Source of the DNA: Sympetrum striolatum | Lineage: Eukaryota; Arthropoda; Insecta; Odonata; Libellulidae | Length of the DNA stretch: 64,000 nucleotides | Direction: 5' to 3' | Assembly (NCBI GenBank): GCA_947579665.1 | Contig: OX388346.1 | Coordinates: forward strand, 92,568,615 to 92,632,614 | Shown: positions 1 to 10,811 of the stretch, piece by piece | How positions within the stretch are numbered: the first letter of the stretch is position 1 | Layout of the letters: each line of letters opens with the position of its first letter | Notes under the pieces: generated by a model | Database searches by the model: none | The model's input: the letters and a program-made list of their open reading frames with translations, nothing else | What the model was told of the DNA's origin: nothing | Position numbers and translations under genes: made by a program

Positions 1-187
1 AAAGATCGACTTCCGGTTAAACGATTTACTCCAAAAACTAATCAACTCTGACAGCACACACCACAGTACTATATATGAAGTTTGGTATTGATACAGCAAA
101 TAGTTTTTAGGTTAGAGCGCCCACAAGCACACACACACACACACATCATTCCGAAAATGGTGAAAACGTATTCTAGGGTATAGGCTA
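1..187. other. Noncoding flank with a short CA microsatellite
   Basis: No gene is visible. A (CA)n tract lies at about 128-145. The rest is plain AT-rich sequence up to the tail of the LINE that follows. Confidence 0.7.
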
Positions 188-1141
188 TATTTATTTTATT
201 TATTGTGTTTTAAGTTCGCCCAACAAAAAAAAATTACAGGGCAAACACTGATACATACAATACATTGTAATACAATTTTATACATATAAGAGAAGAATTT
301 TTAACTTAATTTATAAAACAATTTTGTTTAATTGCGAACAGAAAAGGCTTCTCGTTTGAAACAGATCAAGCTCTTGACAATACATATTAAAGATTTGGCA
401 TAATCTATAGAGTGCTGAATTATTGGCACAATATTTTGTTTTCACATTTTTTAAATAAAATGCCCTCTTTGGCCTTACGTTAAATTTAGGTGCATAAAAA
501 TTAATTTTACTCACTAGGTTAACATTTTCCCCGGTATTGATTAAATCAAATAAATACAATAAGTCCTTCTTAACTCTTCTTTTCTCAAGACTTTGGTATC
601 CATACATGTCCAAAAGAATATCATAACTCAAATAATTTTCAAACATTGGATAAATTTTTGTGTGACAATAGTGTACATAACGTAAAAATCTCTTCTGTAC
701 ATTTTCTATACAATTAACATATTTCTTTATATTAGGATTCCAAACAATAGAGGCATATTCTAACTTACTTCTAATAAATGAATAATATAGAATATTCATC
801 GCCGTTGTCGATGTAAAATATTTTGAAACTCTTTGAACAAAACCCAGTATTTTTTTAGATGAAGCAGTTATATTTATTATATGCGGTATAAAAGACATTT
901 GTGAGTCGAATGTTACGCCTAGGTCTTTAATTTCATGAATTTGTTTAATCAAGTAGCTTTCCATTCTGTATGAGAAATTTATGTTTTCATCCTTTCGAGA
1001 ATAAGTTACGTGATAACATTTTTCACATTTGAAATAGAGTTCATTGTCGTGAGACCATTTGATCAAATTATACACGTCTTCTTGAAGTTTGAAACAGTCA
1101 TATAAGGTGTATTTCCGTTGAGATCTCAAATTCGATTTTTT
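188..1141 (-). mobile_element. 5'-truncated non-LTR retrotransposon (LINE) fragment
   Basis: The minus strand carries the last third of a LINE followed by its 3' UTR. The 3' end, at low coordinates, finishes in an AATAAATAAAATAAATA-type tail at about 188-203, preceded by a T-rich stretch, a layout common in jockey/CR1-type LINEs. Reading stops upstream at a TGA at 1142-1144, next to an A-run. The RT catalytic YADD box is absent, so this copy is 5'-truncated, which is usual for LINE insertions. I could not find a convincing target-site duplication. The copy cannot encode a working reverse transcriptase. Confidence 0.85.
311..1141 (-). pseudogene. Reverse transcriptase C-terminal fragment (LINE)
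   Basis: This open frame of about 275 codons is recognisable as the thumb and C-terminal region of a jockey/CR1-type LINE reverse transcriptase. Near the start it reads DCFKLQEDVYNLIKWSHDNEL, the usual segment just after the catalytic box. It then has KDLGVTFDSQMSF, RSKLEYASIVWNP and IENVQKRFLRYV, three standard landmarks of this region, in the expected order. No in-frame stop interrupts it, so the insertion may be fairly young. The 5' part (endonuclease, fingers, palm with YADD) is missing. It has no credible initiator codon; the frame simply runs in from the truncation point. Confidence 0.88.
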
Positions 1142-1144
1142 TCA

Positions 1145-4100
1145 TGAAAAGGATACTTTCTCTTTATTACGTATATGGAGAAAGTAAAAATGATAGAATA
1201 ACTTTAAATACGGTTTACGAAATACATTTATGTTATTCAAACGGAGAGAATTCCCGACAAAGGCTTTCAGTAGATGAGAATATATCGAAGAAAATATATA
1301 AACCTACGAAGTTTACAGAAAAAAAGGAAAACTGATTGTGCGTTGAGTGAAAGAGGAATGCTTTTCTATGGTGCAGCAGTGAATTTTTAATCATCGCAAC
1401 GTTGTATTATTCTGTGTATGCATTCTGAAACTTCTTTGGGAGAAATAATAAGAAAAGCCGCATTCTAGGATTTGCATAGCAGCATCAATAATTCATAAAT
1501 CTGAGTTTGAAACAAAAAGCAAGAAAGAAACAAGTCAAATACCAGCTTTGAGGAATAATATATGCAGCAAGACCAATTTTGACCGCGAAGCTATCTTGTT
1601 TAAAATAAATCTAAAACTCAATGTAAGAGTTACTTCAAGAAATCGTAAATACTGCTCAGCGTAGCGATTGATGATAAATAACACACATTTATACGTGAAA
1701 ATAACGCTAATAGGAGAAAATATTTGAATTCGGATATAATAGTGAAGACAGGCACACATAACATCTTGAAAAAAACCAATAAGTAATTTTTCATATACCT
1801 AATAAAAATAAAAATTCCACAGCTATCTTATATATCTTAATGTAAACTGATTCTCAAAATGAAATTAAGTCTTACTGCAAGCCATTTTCCTGAGAAAAGT
1901 GTCAAATACTGCACAATTACAGATATTTCTTTTTTCATTTAAGAAAACTTAATAAAGGTGCCCATTGGCATCATACATTTATTCTGAATAATCTTTGGCT
2001 CATCGAAAATAATTCAAAACATTGCATTTTTTTACTCTTTGGCCAGAAATTATCTGAAAAACTTCCGTCCCAGTTTCCATCACGGTAATTGGACTTCCAA
2101 GACATACACACTGCTATAAATTTTGCTGTCCAAGTTACGCATGATCGTTTGGGTTGAAGATAAAAACATAGCATTATCAATCAGGAACTCGAAAGATTGA
2201 GCCAGATTACCCAGAAACAATCCCGGTAGAGAAAATGATACGTAAAATACGGCTAATCTCCGAGCGAGATCAGTGCTTTTGCGTGACTTCGACCCATTGG
2301 GTACTTTACTACATTGGGTACCAAAGTCAGGGAGCAGAAAGTCGAATTTCCTTATCGTGGAATTGATGAGGACTTGAACGGATCTGATTGAGCCGAAGGC
2401 AAAGACGGAGAAGTAAGGCGGATGCCTTGAAGATCTTCTTAACCCTTTCTCAAATAAATAATAGAGTGAAATTAAAATTCACTCCGATTAAAGTAATCAA
2501 GCACATTTAATTTTTTCATTTTTCTTATAATGAAAATGAAAAAAATATGAGTATACATTTTATGAAACACGAAAAATATTCGGTATCCGATATTCAGTGC
2601 AATAACTCTGAATTTAAATTGAAAAAGCAAATTTTATAAATGGGACTGTCATTAAAAACGAATTAACTCTATATAACTGATACGTGCATGTTTAGATAGA
2701 AGATAACCAAAATGTCTTCAAGGAATGCTGTTTAAAATTCCTCCCTGTAAATAAATTTCATATATTTCTAGAGAATCCGTGACTAAACCACCCGTTTTCA
2801 AAATGGCTCAACTCACAGAAAAAAAAGCTACTAATATCTCACTCGCAGAGGTGAATTTAATACAAAACCTTAAATTTACTTAAACGGAAATAGACAAAGT
2901 GTAGGGAGCAATTAAGAAATTGGAGTCAATAAGGAAATTAAGATATTATAAGATCTCATTTGAATAAGAATTTAAAAATTGAGGCCCCTTACTCTCTGCA
3001 TAGAATATATTTGAAAAAAACAGAATTATATCGCAAAACTCTTGCAATTGGTCAATCAGAACAGCTTTCAATTATTGTTCCCGTGCATCTCTTTTTATCT
3101 TAATTTTAATGTGGCATTGAAAATTAGATTAAGTGATATTTACTCCGCATTGCGATAATGATATCCTAAATATATTATTTCTTCCAATGTGTTCTGAGAG
3201 GGTCTCAATATATATTTGCGCTACAGGATTGAGAAGGACTTTTGTGTTGATCCTTTTCCCCAAGAAAACGATCTGTACTCCTCTTTTAAGAAGTATTTTC
3301 AACGGCACTTAGTTGGTGCACAATTTTATCAGACGTTGATCTAATTGGCAAAAATGTTAACTTGTTTTACCCTCAGTCGATGACGAATTGATGGATTGAA
3401 GGTGCGTGATTGAAGTGAGACGCCGTAAGCATGAACGTCGTTCGAGACAAGCAAATGATCGCGACGGATGGACAAAAATCAGCTGCTTTTTAAATGAAAA
3501 AACTAAGTAAATGAAAAATATCGCAAACGCCGGTGGTGGTATAAATTCAGTTGAATGTGAAGCGAAACGCAAATTTTAGATGAGAAGTGAAACAGGAAAA
3601 TGAAGGAACAAAATTCGGGAACAACAAAATAGTAATGGTGTGTGGAGCGGAAGTAAAGTTTCAAACGGAATAAAAATATAGAACATCAAAAGATAAGGTC
3701 GAAAACATTTTAAATAGTAGTATAAATTCCAAGGATACGGTGAGACATTTGAGTAAATGACAAAATATAAGGATCAGAAGCATGACCACGTGACCTTCCC
3801 ATCTAATTAAAGTAACATTATATCAAACTAGACAAAAGACGAGCAATATTCAAAACGTATTTCTATTCAGAAGATTTAATTATCTTTCTTCAAGAGACAT
3901 TTTTCTCTCGAAAAAAAAAGAGGACGCGACGTATAAATGAGAAAAATTAATGAGGGAAAGATATTGTGCGTTTAGCAAAAAGACGACAGAAGTTAATTAA
4001 AAAGAGGAAGGACGGATGAGTTTGACAAAGCTGAAGGGAGAAAATCGGAAACGATAAAAATGAGAACAGAAATAAAGAGAATGAGTGAAGGAAACAAAGA

Positions 4101-4560
4101 AAATCATGAAAAACACAGTGATAGTACATTACTGGAATTAAACGGAGACCATTGTTAAATTCCCAATACATTACAAGAGCAATATTGTCAATTATGTCGG
4201 ACATATTAATTTTCCAAGGAATGATTCCTTTACATGCGAAAAGTTAATACGAACTAAGATTCACGAAATATATTTATAAATACTGCATTCAGACTTTTAG
4301 AATACTGATTGCTGCTTTTCTTTGAATTATTCATTAAGTCTAAATAATATTGCAGGTTTCAAACGTTTCATTGGCACAAAAAGCAGTTTTCAAATTTCTC
4401 TAAATTCGTAGCATCGAGCTTATCAGCTGAACGAAAATGTTACAATGTAATTGAAAATCACGAGTAACTAGTAAGGAACATTTGCTGCTTAGTTACTGTT
4501 GCCCTTTATCGACGAAGTCCTCCTAAGCTCTGCTGAACCTATCAGCAGGTGCTTCACCGA
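1145..4560. other. Intergenic DNA, no gene recognised
   Basis: AT-rich sequence with only short open frames (74, 69, 71 and 85 codons on the minus strand, 63 on the plus) that resemble no family I know. From about 3560 to 4110 the plus strand is strongly purine-rich, which keeps some frames open by chance. I see no RNA gene or clear repeat. Confidence 0.6.
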
Positions 4561-4670
4561 GGAATTCAAGATCGGAATTTGCGAATCAGCCAGGATTCGA
4601 ACTCGGGACCCCTGGGCAGGAGCGATAGCGTAACTAGAATGCTATCCACTCAGCCACCAAGGCCGATAAG
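4505..4670 (-). mobile_element. tRNA-derived SINE
   Basis: Read on the minus strand, 4668-4585 is tRNA-like. A box A match (TGGCTGAGTGG, 4657-4647) is followed by a box B match (GAGTTCGAATCC, about 4602-4591). The spacing is that of an internal RNA polymerase III promoter. A tRNA-unrelated tail continues to about 4505. The cloverleaf does not close cleanly, so I read it as a SINE head and not as a tRNA gene. Confidence 0.65.
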
Positions 4671-4675
4671 TAAAG

Positions 4676-5450
4676 TTGAATTCTAATACAACTTCAGGAA
4701 GAAGCTCTTCTCCAGTTAGGTGAACTGTTAGGTCTGTTAGGAACGAATTTAATAGAAAGAATAGCGTAACATAAGTGAGCAATTCAAGCCATTACATTGA
4801 ATAAACTTTTTCAGTTCCTCATAATTGACACTTCATACCAACCAAAGAATCAGAATTTTATAATAAATCAGACTAAAGAGGTCATCTAAATGTTAGATTT
4901 ATAAATCATATAATTACTTAAATTGAACTTCTACATTTTAATTGTACCTTCTGCATTTTTATATTTTATTTACTTCGGGTCTGAAAGCTAATTAATTCTG
5001 AAAGAGGCGAAACTTGGAAGAAGGAAATGTGTACGCAACCAAGTCCTCCTCGGCACGATAGCAATAGAACAACACCTATTAAATATTTCGCGAATTCGAT
5101 GGAAGAAAAGTATGAAAACAAAAGCGAAACGAAGAAGCGCTGTGAAAGGAAATTCCAAGGATGGAGAAAAATGAAATTTGAGGAGAAGACGTGGGATAAA
5201 AGAAAAAGGTGCGAATTGGTGTAAGAGGAGGAATTGGAACGAGGGCATAAGGTTGAGGAATCGGAATTCCGGGCATGAGTCGAAAGAGAGTGTGGGTGCA
5301 GTCCCACAGCAGCACAAACAGAGGCTTCCCCTCCCTCTCTCCCCTTTCCACCTTCCACGTCCACTAACTAAACGCCCCTCCCAACTTCGCCCAGAATCAG
5401 GACACGTCTCGAGGTGGTTCAAATATCGGATTTTGGTTGATCTCATTGGA
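4676..5450. other. Intergenic DNA with a pyrimidine-rich patch
   Basis: Overlapping open frames of 65-159 codons on both strands between 4966 and 5528 are mutually exclusive shadows in a patch of higher GC content. A C/T-rich run lies at about 5328-5350. None resembles a known protein. Confidence 0.5.
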
Positions 5451-5454
5451 CGAA

Positions 5455-5643
5455 GGCTACAAATCATAATTCTTTACTCCAAAATAACAAGGACTTCCAC
5501 AGCGAAAGCCCAATACAGAGACCTATGAATCCCACTTCAATTTACTCCACATTCCAACACAGAATACCCTCACTGCAACAGAAGCCATTGCGTAGTCAGT
5601 GAACAGACTCTACTTCACATCTTAAGAAGTCGTTACATACATA
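5455..5643 (+). pseudogene. Possible LINE C-terminal Cys/His motif relic
   Basis: One plus-strand frame ending near 5640 reads TEYPHCNRSH followed by EQTLLHILRSR. This resembles the CxxC...ET..HIL..C motif at the C-terminus of many LINE polyproteins. The match is short and the second cysteine pair is partly lost. The mariner derivative at 5646 cuts it off. It is a tentative relic, not a gene. Confidence 0.3.
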
Positions 5644-5645
5644 TA

Positions 5646-5912
5646 CGAGGGTGGTATGAAAAGTTTCCGACCTCAACGTGAAGATGGCAGCACTCGTAAA
5701 TAAAAGCTAGTGAATTACGTTGTTCATCTGTTGACAGTTACGCACCTAAGTTTCAGCCATTTTGGACGCGCAGTTGTTATATAACACTCGTTTGAGTGAG
5801 TTGATGTGTTTTTGTGAAAATGGACCAAATCGAGTATCGAGCTGTCATTAAATATTTGTTTTTAAAATGTCTTGTATCTTTGTTAGGTCGGAAACTTTTC
5901 AGACCACCCTCG
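5646..5912 (+). mobile_element. Mariner deletion derivative (267-bp MITE)
   Basis: Terminal inverted repeats of about 27 bp start CGAGGGTGGTATGAAAAG on the left, and their complement ends at 5912. They are flanked by TA on both sides (5644-5645 and 5913-5914), the Tc1/mariner target duplication. The interior keeps a 5' leader of about 145 bp and the first 16 codons of a mariner transposase, then jumps directly to the right end. Almost all of the transposase gene has been deleted. The end sequence is close to that of two shorter MITEs at 19097 and 32836. Confidence 0.9.
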
Positions 5913-5915
5913 TAA
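5820..5915 (+). pseudogene. Mariner transposase start fused to the right terminal repeat
   Basis: An ATG at 5820 opens 31 codons. They begin MDQIEYRAVIKYLFLK, which matches the conserved N-terminus of mariner-type transposases (start of the first helix-turn-helix). The frame then runs through the deletion junction into the inverted repeat (GRKLFRPPS) and stops at a TAA formed partly by the TA target site. The helix-turn-helix pair and the DD(E/D) catalytic domain are gone, so no active enzyme is possible. Confidence 0.8.
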
Positions 5916-6227
5916 AGATGATTTCTTTACTTTCTAGGATACCTCAAAAAAGGCAAGTAATCACATAAAATTGAGTAATATTTCATTTTGCGACAATTCT
6001 GTTTTCAAAATGAAAGTGATGGGTCTGAAGAAAACTTGTAAAATTAAAACAAACATATATTTTATCTATGTCAAGAGTTTCAAATCTGAAATGAAAGATG
6101 CACTAAAAAAATCAAGAAGAACATATATATAATACTTTTACGTATAAATATTTTTAATAGCTTTTTCCTCATAAATATATAGCTAAAAGTTGTGAAGTTT
6201 AAAACCCAAGGAGAGACAGAATTAAAA

Positions 6228-6305
6228 AATTGCGACATGAATGGGACTCGAACCCAGGTCTTCCAAATTTCGAGCAGTTATTCCGCTTTACTATTACTGC
6301 TGAAG
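6228..6305 (-). repeat. tRNA-like SINE fragment
   Basis: On the minus strand a weak box A (TAGTAAAGCGG, 6292-6282) is followed at tRNA spacing by a good box B (GGGTTCGAGTC, about 6255-6245). No longer SINE body can be defined. It could also be a degraded tRNA pseudogene. Confidence 0.45.
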
Positions 6306-7209
6306 TGTTTTCATAATATTACCAGAATATCTTTCAAAAATAATTTAAATTTAATTTTACTTTTTTGTGTATTCATACTTTCGGACTCAATCGATTTCAA
6401 TTTTTACCGATCGCTTAAAAACAGCCAATTCTTGTTTCTGAGAGAATCTGACGGAAAAAATATAAAAATTGAGTGAGTTAAATTGGGAAGATGAAAACAA
6501 AAAAATTCTGCCTTTCTCAAGAATGTTTCAAGACGAGAGACCAAATTGTAAAAACACAAATTTGCGTAACAAAATACATTAATTCTAAAAATTACTTCGA
6601 AAAATGAGAAAAACTGAACTACATAAAGTTCCTTGTTTACATCCTCTCTAATGAAAGTGAAACGTGTTTGCTTTCCCTTCTGCAAACATTGTTTTGTTAA
6701 AAAAGCGGCATCTGTCGCCAGCAGATGTGCGAGGGATAAATGCGTCATGAATAATGAGACAGAAACGAGGAAAACAGCGGGAGACGCCTGATTCCATTGA
6801 TCAAATCGAGATAGGATCTGTTATTTCCACCCAATTGCTTTCCCAAGTCCTTCACTTCAGCGATGCCAACGACATATTCAGGTCTTTAATGATTTATTAC
6901 TGAGCCCATTCAGTCTACCAACGCCTGTTTTGTCAGTTCCTGTCCGAAAATAAAGAAGCGCTCGGAACTTCGCCATAAACATTTGCTCAAGCTTGCCTTC
7001 GGGATATTTTGCTCTAAGTGTCACCTTTACGAACGAATAGCGATGTATATCTGAAGACTAAAATTGTTATAAGTTTCACTTTCTTACTTTTATCTGATTT
7101 CTAATTGAATTTATTTTCTTAGATAAAATGAAAATAACAAAATAAATGCTACTATAAAATGCCTATAATAAATAAGGTAATAATTATAATACAAGGTTGT
7201 TAATCAACA
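6306..7209. other. Intergenic DNA, no gene recognised
   Basis: A minus-strand frame of 114 codons (6748-6404) and a plus-strand frame of 94 codons (6192-6476, crossing the SINE fragment) show no recognisable motif. Nothing else is visible. Confidence 0.55.
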
Positions 7210-7213
7210 ATAT

Positions 7214-7428
7214 TGTTACGAATCTGGAAAGTGGGGGACTTGTGTTGGCAACGGAGTTTGTGTTCGCGACGGTGTTGGATTGTTGAGAAGAAAGAGAGAA
7301 CAAAAGGTTGGATCGTTTTTACGCGTTAATGTGATATGTGGCTTTGTTCGACTGAGTTTAGGAAATAAAGTTTGTTGTTTCTTTCAAAACGAGTCTCACT
7401 TATCCACGAGCCCACGGGTTACGTAGCA
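7214..7428 (+). mobile_element. Solo LTR of a Gypsy-like retrotransposon
   Basis: The 215-bp block begins TGTTACGAATCTGG and ends ACGGGTTACGTAGCA, the TG...CA termini of an LTR. It is flanked by ATAT on both sides (7210-7213 and 7429-7432), a 4-bp target duplication typical of Gypsy elements. An AATAAAG polyadenylation-type signal lies at about 7361-7367. No tRNA primer-binding site or internal gag-pol follows, so this is a solo LTR left by recombination. The orientation is inferred from the polyadenylation signal. Confidence 0.75.
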
Positions 7429-7432
7429 ATAT

Positions 7433-7780
7433 ATTAAACGAAGAAAGCTTTGAAAACAGTAACAAAATACCTGCGTTTTCTAAGAATCCTTAAAGCTGAT
7501 ATTTTATCATTAAAAAGAGCTATTACACGAAAATATCTCTCATTCGCAGAATTAGTCTTTAAGATTAGTGATAACATTTAATGACTTATTTCAGAGAATT
7601 GCAAAACAAATTAATTGAGTTTCTATTTGGTATGTCCTCTACTTAATTAAAAACTTTCCTGGTAGAGATGTAACACTTCTTTCTGAATGAAAAATAAAGC
7701 ACACATTTTTTACAAAACATTTTCTTTAATACATCTCGAGAAAAAGGGTTAAGGTAAAGATATCTCAAGGAAAAGGGTGC
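7433..7780. other. Intergenic DNA, nothing recognised
   Basis: AT-rich sequence without a supported feature. Confidence 0.6.
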
Positions 7781-7781
7781 T

Positions 7782-7960
7782 CTGGCCGGGTAGCTTAGTT
7801 GGTTAAAGCAGCCTTCAGGATAGAGTAAGATACTAGGTTCGATTCCCGGCCTCGTCAGACTTTTTTAGGTCCGTTTTTCCTTGACTATCCTAGATAGCCT
7901 ATAGTCATAGCTTACATATACAGTTTTTCTTATAAACCAGGTTAAATGTGGTAGAGAAAG
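7782..7960 (+). mobile_element. tRNA-derived SINE
   Basis: The head at 7783-7856 has box A (TAGCTTAGTTGG, 7791-7802) and box B (GGTTCGATTCC, 7836-7846), preceded by GGCCGGG and followed by CCCGGCC, so the acceptor and T arms are largely kept. After the head comes a T-run and a body containing GGTCCGTTTTTCCTTG. The element at 58.6 kb shares this downstream motif, so the two probably belong to one family. The exact 3' end is unclear. Confidence 0.75.
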
Positions 7961-7964
7961 AGAA

Positions 7965-8917
7965 ATTTGTAAAACGGCTGTTGAAGAAATTGAGATTAAA
8001 AATCTCCAAAAGCCGACTCTTTTTGGATAGCCTCTTTGTCGGCATTCCTCGTCTCATTCATCGGTGCTCGGAGAAAACAAGAGAGGACTAAATATAACAC
8101 TCAATGCGCTTTTCGGATGCAATGCTTTCTTTTTCAGGAGTGAGTACATGCTTCACTTACCACTACTTGAACGAATATAAAGTGGGAGTCATGCATGGTC
8201 ATCAACCGAATTTCAGTTATATTACCAACGGCGAAATGGAATTCCCGTAAACTTAATGAAAGACGAAACCCAAAACATATTGCTAAAACTGATATCGATC
8301 ATAAACTCTTAATTTATGATCGTTTCAACGGAACTCGAATAACATTCTGTACGAAGGCTGGCGATATCGATATCTCCGCCCGAAGGAAACACGAGAGTCC
8401 GTTCAATGTGTCCTCAATGGTCTTTAATGGACCGAGAGTGATTAAGAGTGGCCACACTCTTCGAGTTTAATGAAGGCGACCCAATTCCTCGCAATGACGC
8501 GAACTAATCAACGTCCGCGTAATTCGAAATGGCGGAAACAGTTGCGCCCGAAAACACGTGAATGAGCTACAGCCAAACAGAGACTGACATCGTGACAGTG
8601 ACCTATGCTCACGGATAATATGAGAATTACACACACTTTACCGCAGATCTCGAGACATCACCGATAAAACATTTTGGCGGAATTCACCGATACATGAAAA
8701 TGTATGTTCCATTTCCTTCATCACATTTCAGAGATTTCTTAACCAAAATCCAACCTCAACTGCCTTACTCGATTGTTTCCTCAACTACGACTGAGTGAAT
8801 CTGATATAATCGCATATATAAATATAAAAATATATACATCGCATAGAAGTACAAATCGATGATGAAAATATCGTGAGATATGGACGACAAAATTATATAA
8901 ACCATATTTCACTAAAA
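7965..8917. other. Intergenic DNA, no gene recognised
   Basis: Between 8195 and 8640 base composition is more balanced than the surroundings and a 91-codon frame (8195-8470) is open on the plus strand. It shows no domain I recognise and could be chance. A short A/T repeat lies near 8812-8840. Confidence 0.5.
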
Positions 8918-9137
8918 TTCACGGTCTCCGGCGATGTCTTGTGGAAATACGTCATGTTGAAGAAAAACAATTTGTACTTTTTCCACAATATTTTATTAAA
9001 AACAATAAAAGGAAACAAAAAACGACTATTTTTAAGATGATGGAGATCAATCTCTGAAACTAGTCGTGTTTTGTTTCCTTTTATTGTTTTTTATAAAATA
9101 CTGTGGAAAAAGTACAAATTCTTTTTCTTCATTATTT
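8918..9137. mobile_element. Inverted pair of Penelope-like element ends
   Basis: Two copies of one terminal sequence face away from each other. The right copy reads outward from about 9034 on the plus strand. The left copy is its complement, running from about 9028 down to about 8918. Both contain the module TTTGTTTCCTTTTATTG followed by GTGGAAAAAGTACAAATT. The same sequence occurs at 37.13-37.28 kb, including the extension around CGATGTCTTGTGGAAATACG. The inverted head-to-head layout and the hammerhead-like core match the pseudo-LTR ends of Penelope-like elements. No coding part remains here. Confidence 0.65.
9034..9068 (+). ncRNA. Degenerate hammerhead ribozyme-like core
   Basis: In order: AAGATGA (the hammerhead core is CUGANGA, so the first two bases differ), a stem-II-like hairpin GGAGAT-CA-ATCTCT, GAAA, the palindrome CTAG as a minimal stem III, then TC as the UH cleavage position and GTG. 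Layout and order fit the other hammerhead-like motifs in this window, but the altered CU makes activity unlikely. Confidence 0.45.
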
Positions 9138-9320
9138 TTCACTATTCTTGACAAGGAATTATAATTACCTAACTCAAAGAGAAATAATCATTTTTTTCTG
9201 AAATATAGGCAAATAATGTTCAATAAAACTAGCAAACTAACTACACTTCCTTTGGGTACAGTTTGTAGTCTACAGTTTAATTAGAAGGTGAGAAAAAGCA
9301 TTTCCTATCGGGCATTTCCT
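9138..9320. other. Short intergenic gap
   Basis: Nothing recognised. Confidence 0.5.
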
Positions 9321-9474
9321 ACCTAGGAATTTATATATACGTACCCATCCATCTTTTTTTCGGCATGCGGCAGGAGGTGTATATGCCAGATGTTCGAACT
9401 ACTTCTTTCATTGAAAAGCACGAAGAAGGTTCGCATGATAAACATGCTTATTGTAATTGCGCGGTGGAAATGAA

Positions 9475-9585
9475 GGAGAAAAAGTTTGCCGGGGGTCGAA
9501 CCCTGATCTCCCAATCGCCGGTCGGTTGCTCTAACCACTACGATACCACGGCAGCACAATCTCCCCTTCACTTCCAAGGGCTATG
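9475..9585 (-). mobile_element. tRNA-derived SINE inserted in a LINE 3' UTR
   Basis: On the minus strand: GCCGTGGTATCGTAGTGG (box A region) followed by AGGGTTCGACCCCCGGC (box B and T arm) at tRNA spacing. It then passes into TTTTTCTCCTT, similar to the T-rich step after other SINE heads here. It splits the 3' UTR of the family A LINE. Confidence 0.7.
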
Positions 9586-9854
9586 ATGGAGGAGGAGGGT
9601 CCATCAAAGACAATTTACTTCTTTAATTAAATATCATCAAGGATTCTCCGCGGAAAGAATGATTTTTAAAACGACATGACCAAGCATAAACTTCTCTTAA
9701 TTAACCCTCATCATTGGATCGGCCAAAACAGCATGGGAGTTGCATTAAACCTTTCGTATATATTCCGTATCTTTCGCGAATGTACTTTCCCTGAATTTAT
9801 AAAGCAATCGCAGCCTAAACTGCCGTCGCTCCCAGCCTGCACGCGAGAGCATTT

Positions 9855-10241
9855 CTATAAAGGTGACTTCTTTACCCTTTGCCATTTTTTAACAAAACGC
9901 ACTTTCTTGAGTTCGCAGGTGCATGTTTCATCCGCTTCATCCCATATACTTTCTGCAAGTTCCAGCAGGGGTCTAACCAAGGTGAAATAACATTGCTCTC
10001 TCACCTTTGCATCGCATTGACCGACAATGCTCTTCACAAAGCTGAGCTTTTTAATATCTTCACAGCAAATTTTAAGAATGTAAGTGCTCCAATTTACGTT
10101 ATTTTTAAGAGCGATCCAGGCATATTCATCTGAACCTGCTATATATATATTCATCTCAGTAATTGTACAAGGAAATTTAATACGCATTTTTTCCCTTTTA
10201 AAAATAATAACTATGGAGTATTTACAACATCTAATTGCCAT
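9855..10241 (-). pseudogene. LINE reverse transcriptase fragment
   Basis: A minus-strand frame of about 128 codons contains EYAWIALKNNVNWSTYILKI, then KKLSFVKSIVG, then REQCYFTLVRPLLELAESIWD and CELKKV. These match in order the segments usually written as YLGVT..DLSW..HI, the kLgFlrR motif, LVRP.LEYAS.VWDP and LEkvQ of jockey/CR1-type reverse transcriptases. The frame ends at 9855 near KKWQRVKK, and further coding decays below that. It is a relic without a catalytic core. Confidence 0.8.
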
Positions 10242-10275
10242 TTTTGGACTACCTTTGGATGAGGAAAACTTTTCA

Positions 10276-10480
10276 AAATAAACTACTGCCTTACACAGCT
10301 GTTCATTTTTGTTCGTAAATGCTCATGAAAGGGTGAACACTTAAATCCATCGATATCGCATTTTTATATATTCATTCCTAGAAACTTCTAACTCGAATCT
10401 AGTATGGGTGAGTGTATTTTATAAACAGCAGTCCGTTCAAAATCTTGAGTGTTATAATAGCTGTTTGAAAAGGTTTATTC
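10276..10480. other. Short intergenic gap
   Basis: Nothing recognised. Confidence 0.5.
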
Positions 10481-10488
10481 CTTTAAAG

Positions 10489-10803
10489 CAGGGTTTCCCA
10501 AACTTTTTTCTGCAATGGAACACTTCGCAAACCTAGGAATTTAACGGAACACTAAGCTTATATTTAGGTAAGGCAATTCTACTTTTAAAATTATAAAAAC
10601 CATTTAATTACAACTAATTATTTATTTAGTAATTATTTTTAAACATGGAACTATAATATTATAACACAAACATAAGAATATGAATAAATAAAGCATTTAA
10701 TGACTTTAATTCTCCAATTCTCCGTTAAGACAAAAATAGCCGCTGAACACCTATTCGGGTTCAGCGGAACACCGGTGTTCCAAACATAGTTTGGGAAACC
10801 CTG
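10489..10803. mobile_element. hAT MITE (315 bp)
   Basis: The terminal inverted repeats read CAGGGTTTCCCAAACT-type on the left and the complement GGGAAACCCTG on the right. They are flanked by identical 8-bp duplications CTTTAAAG (10481-10488 and 10804-10811). Length, ends and 8-bp duplication are those of nonautonomous hAT elements. No transposase coding is present. A related copy is at 44037. Confidence 0.92.
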
Positions 10804-10811
10804 CTTTAAAG

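Larger units (their letters stand above)
9325..10275 (-). mobile_element. LINE (family A) fragment interrupted by a SINE
   Basis: Read on the minus strand from about 10275, the sequence has decayed reverse transcriptase C-terminal coding, then a 3' UTR that ends near 9330 with CACCTCCTGCCGCATGCCG. The same coding and 3' end recur at 38.92-39.22 kb and 60.58-60.80 kb, so the three copies form one family. A SINE at 9475-9585 sits inside the 3' UTR of this copy and is therefore younger than it. Confidence 0.75.

Noticed and set aside
2280..2330. Repeated CCCATTGGGTAC-like motif
   Set aside because: Only two nearby copies (ACCCATTGGGTACTTTAC and ACATTGGGTACC) with no larger structure around them.
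5027..5528. Five overlapping open frames of 65-159 codons
   Set aside because: They are mutually exclusive shadows in a GC-richer, pyrimidine-rich patch; no motif, and frames are open on both strands.
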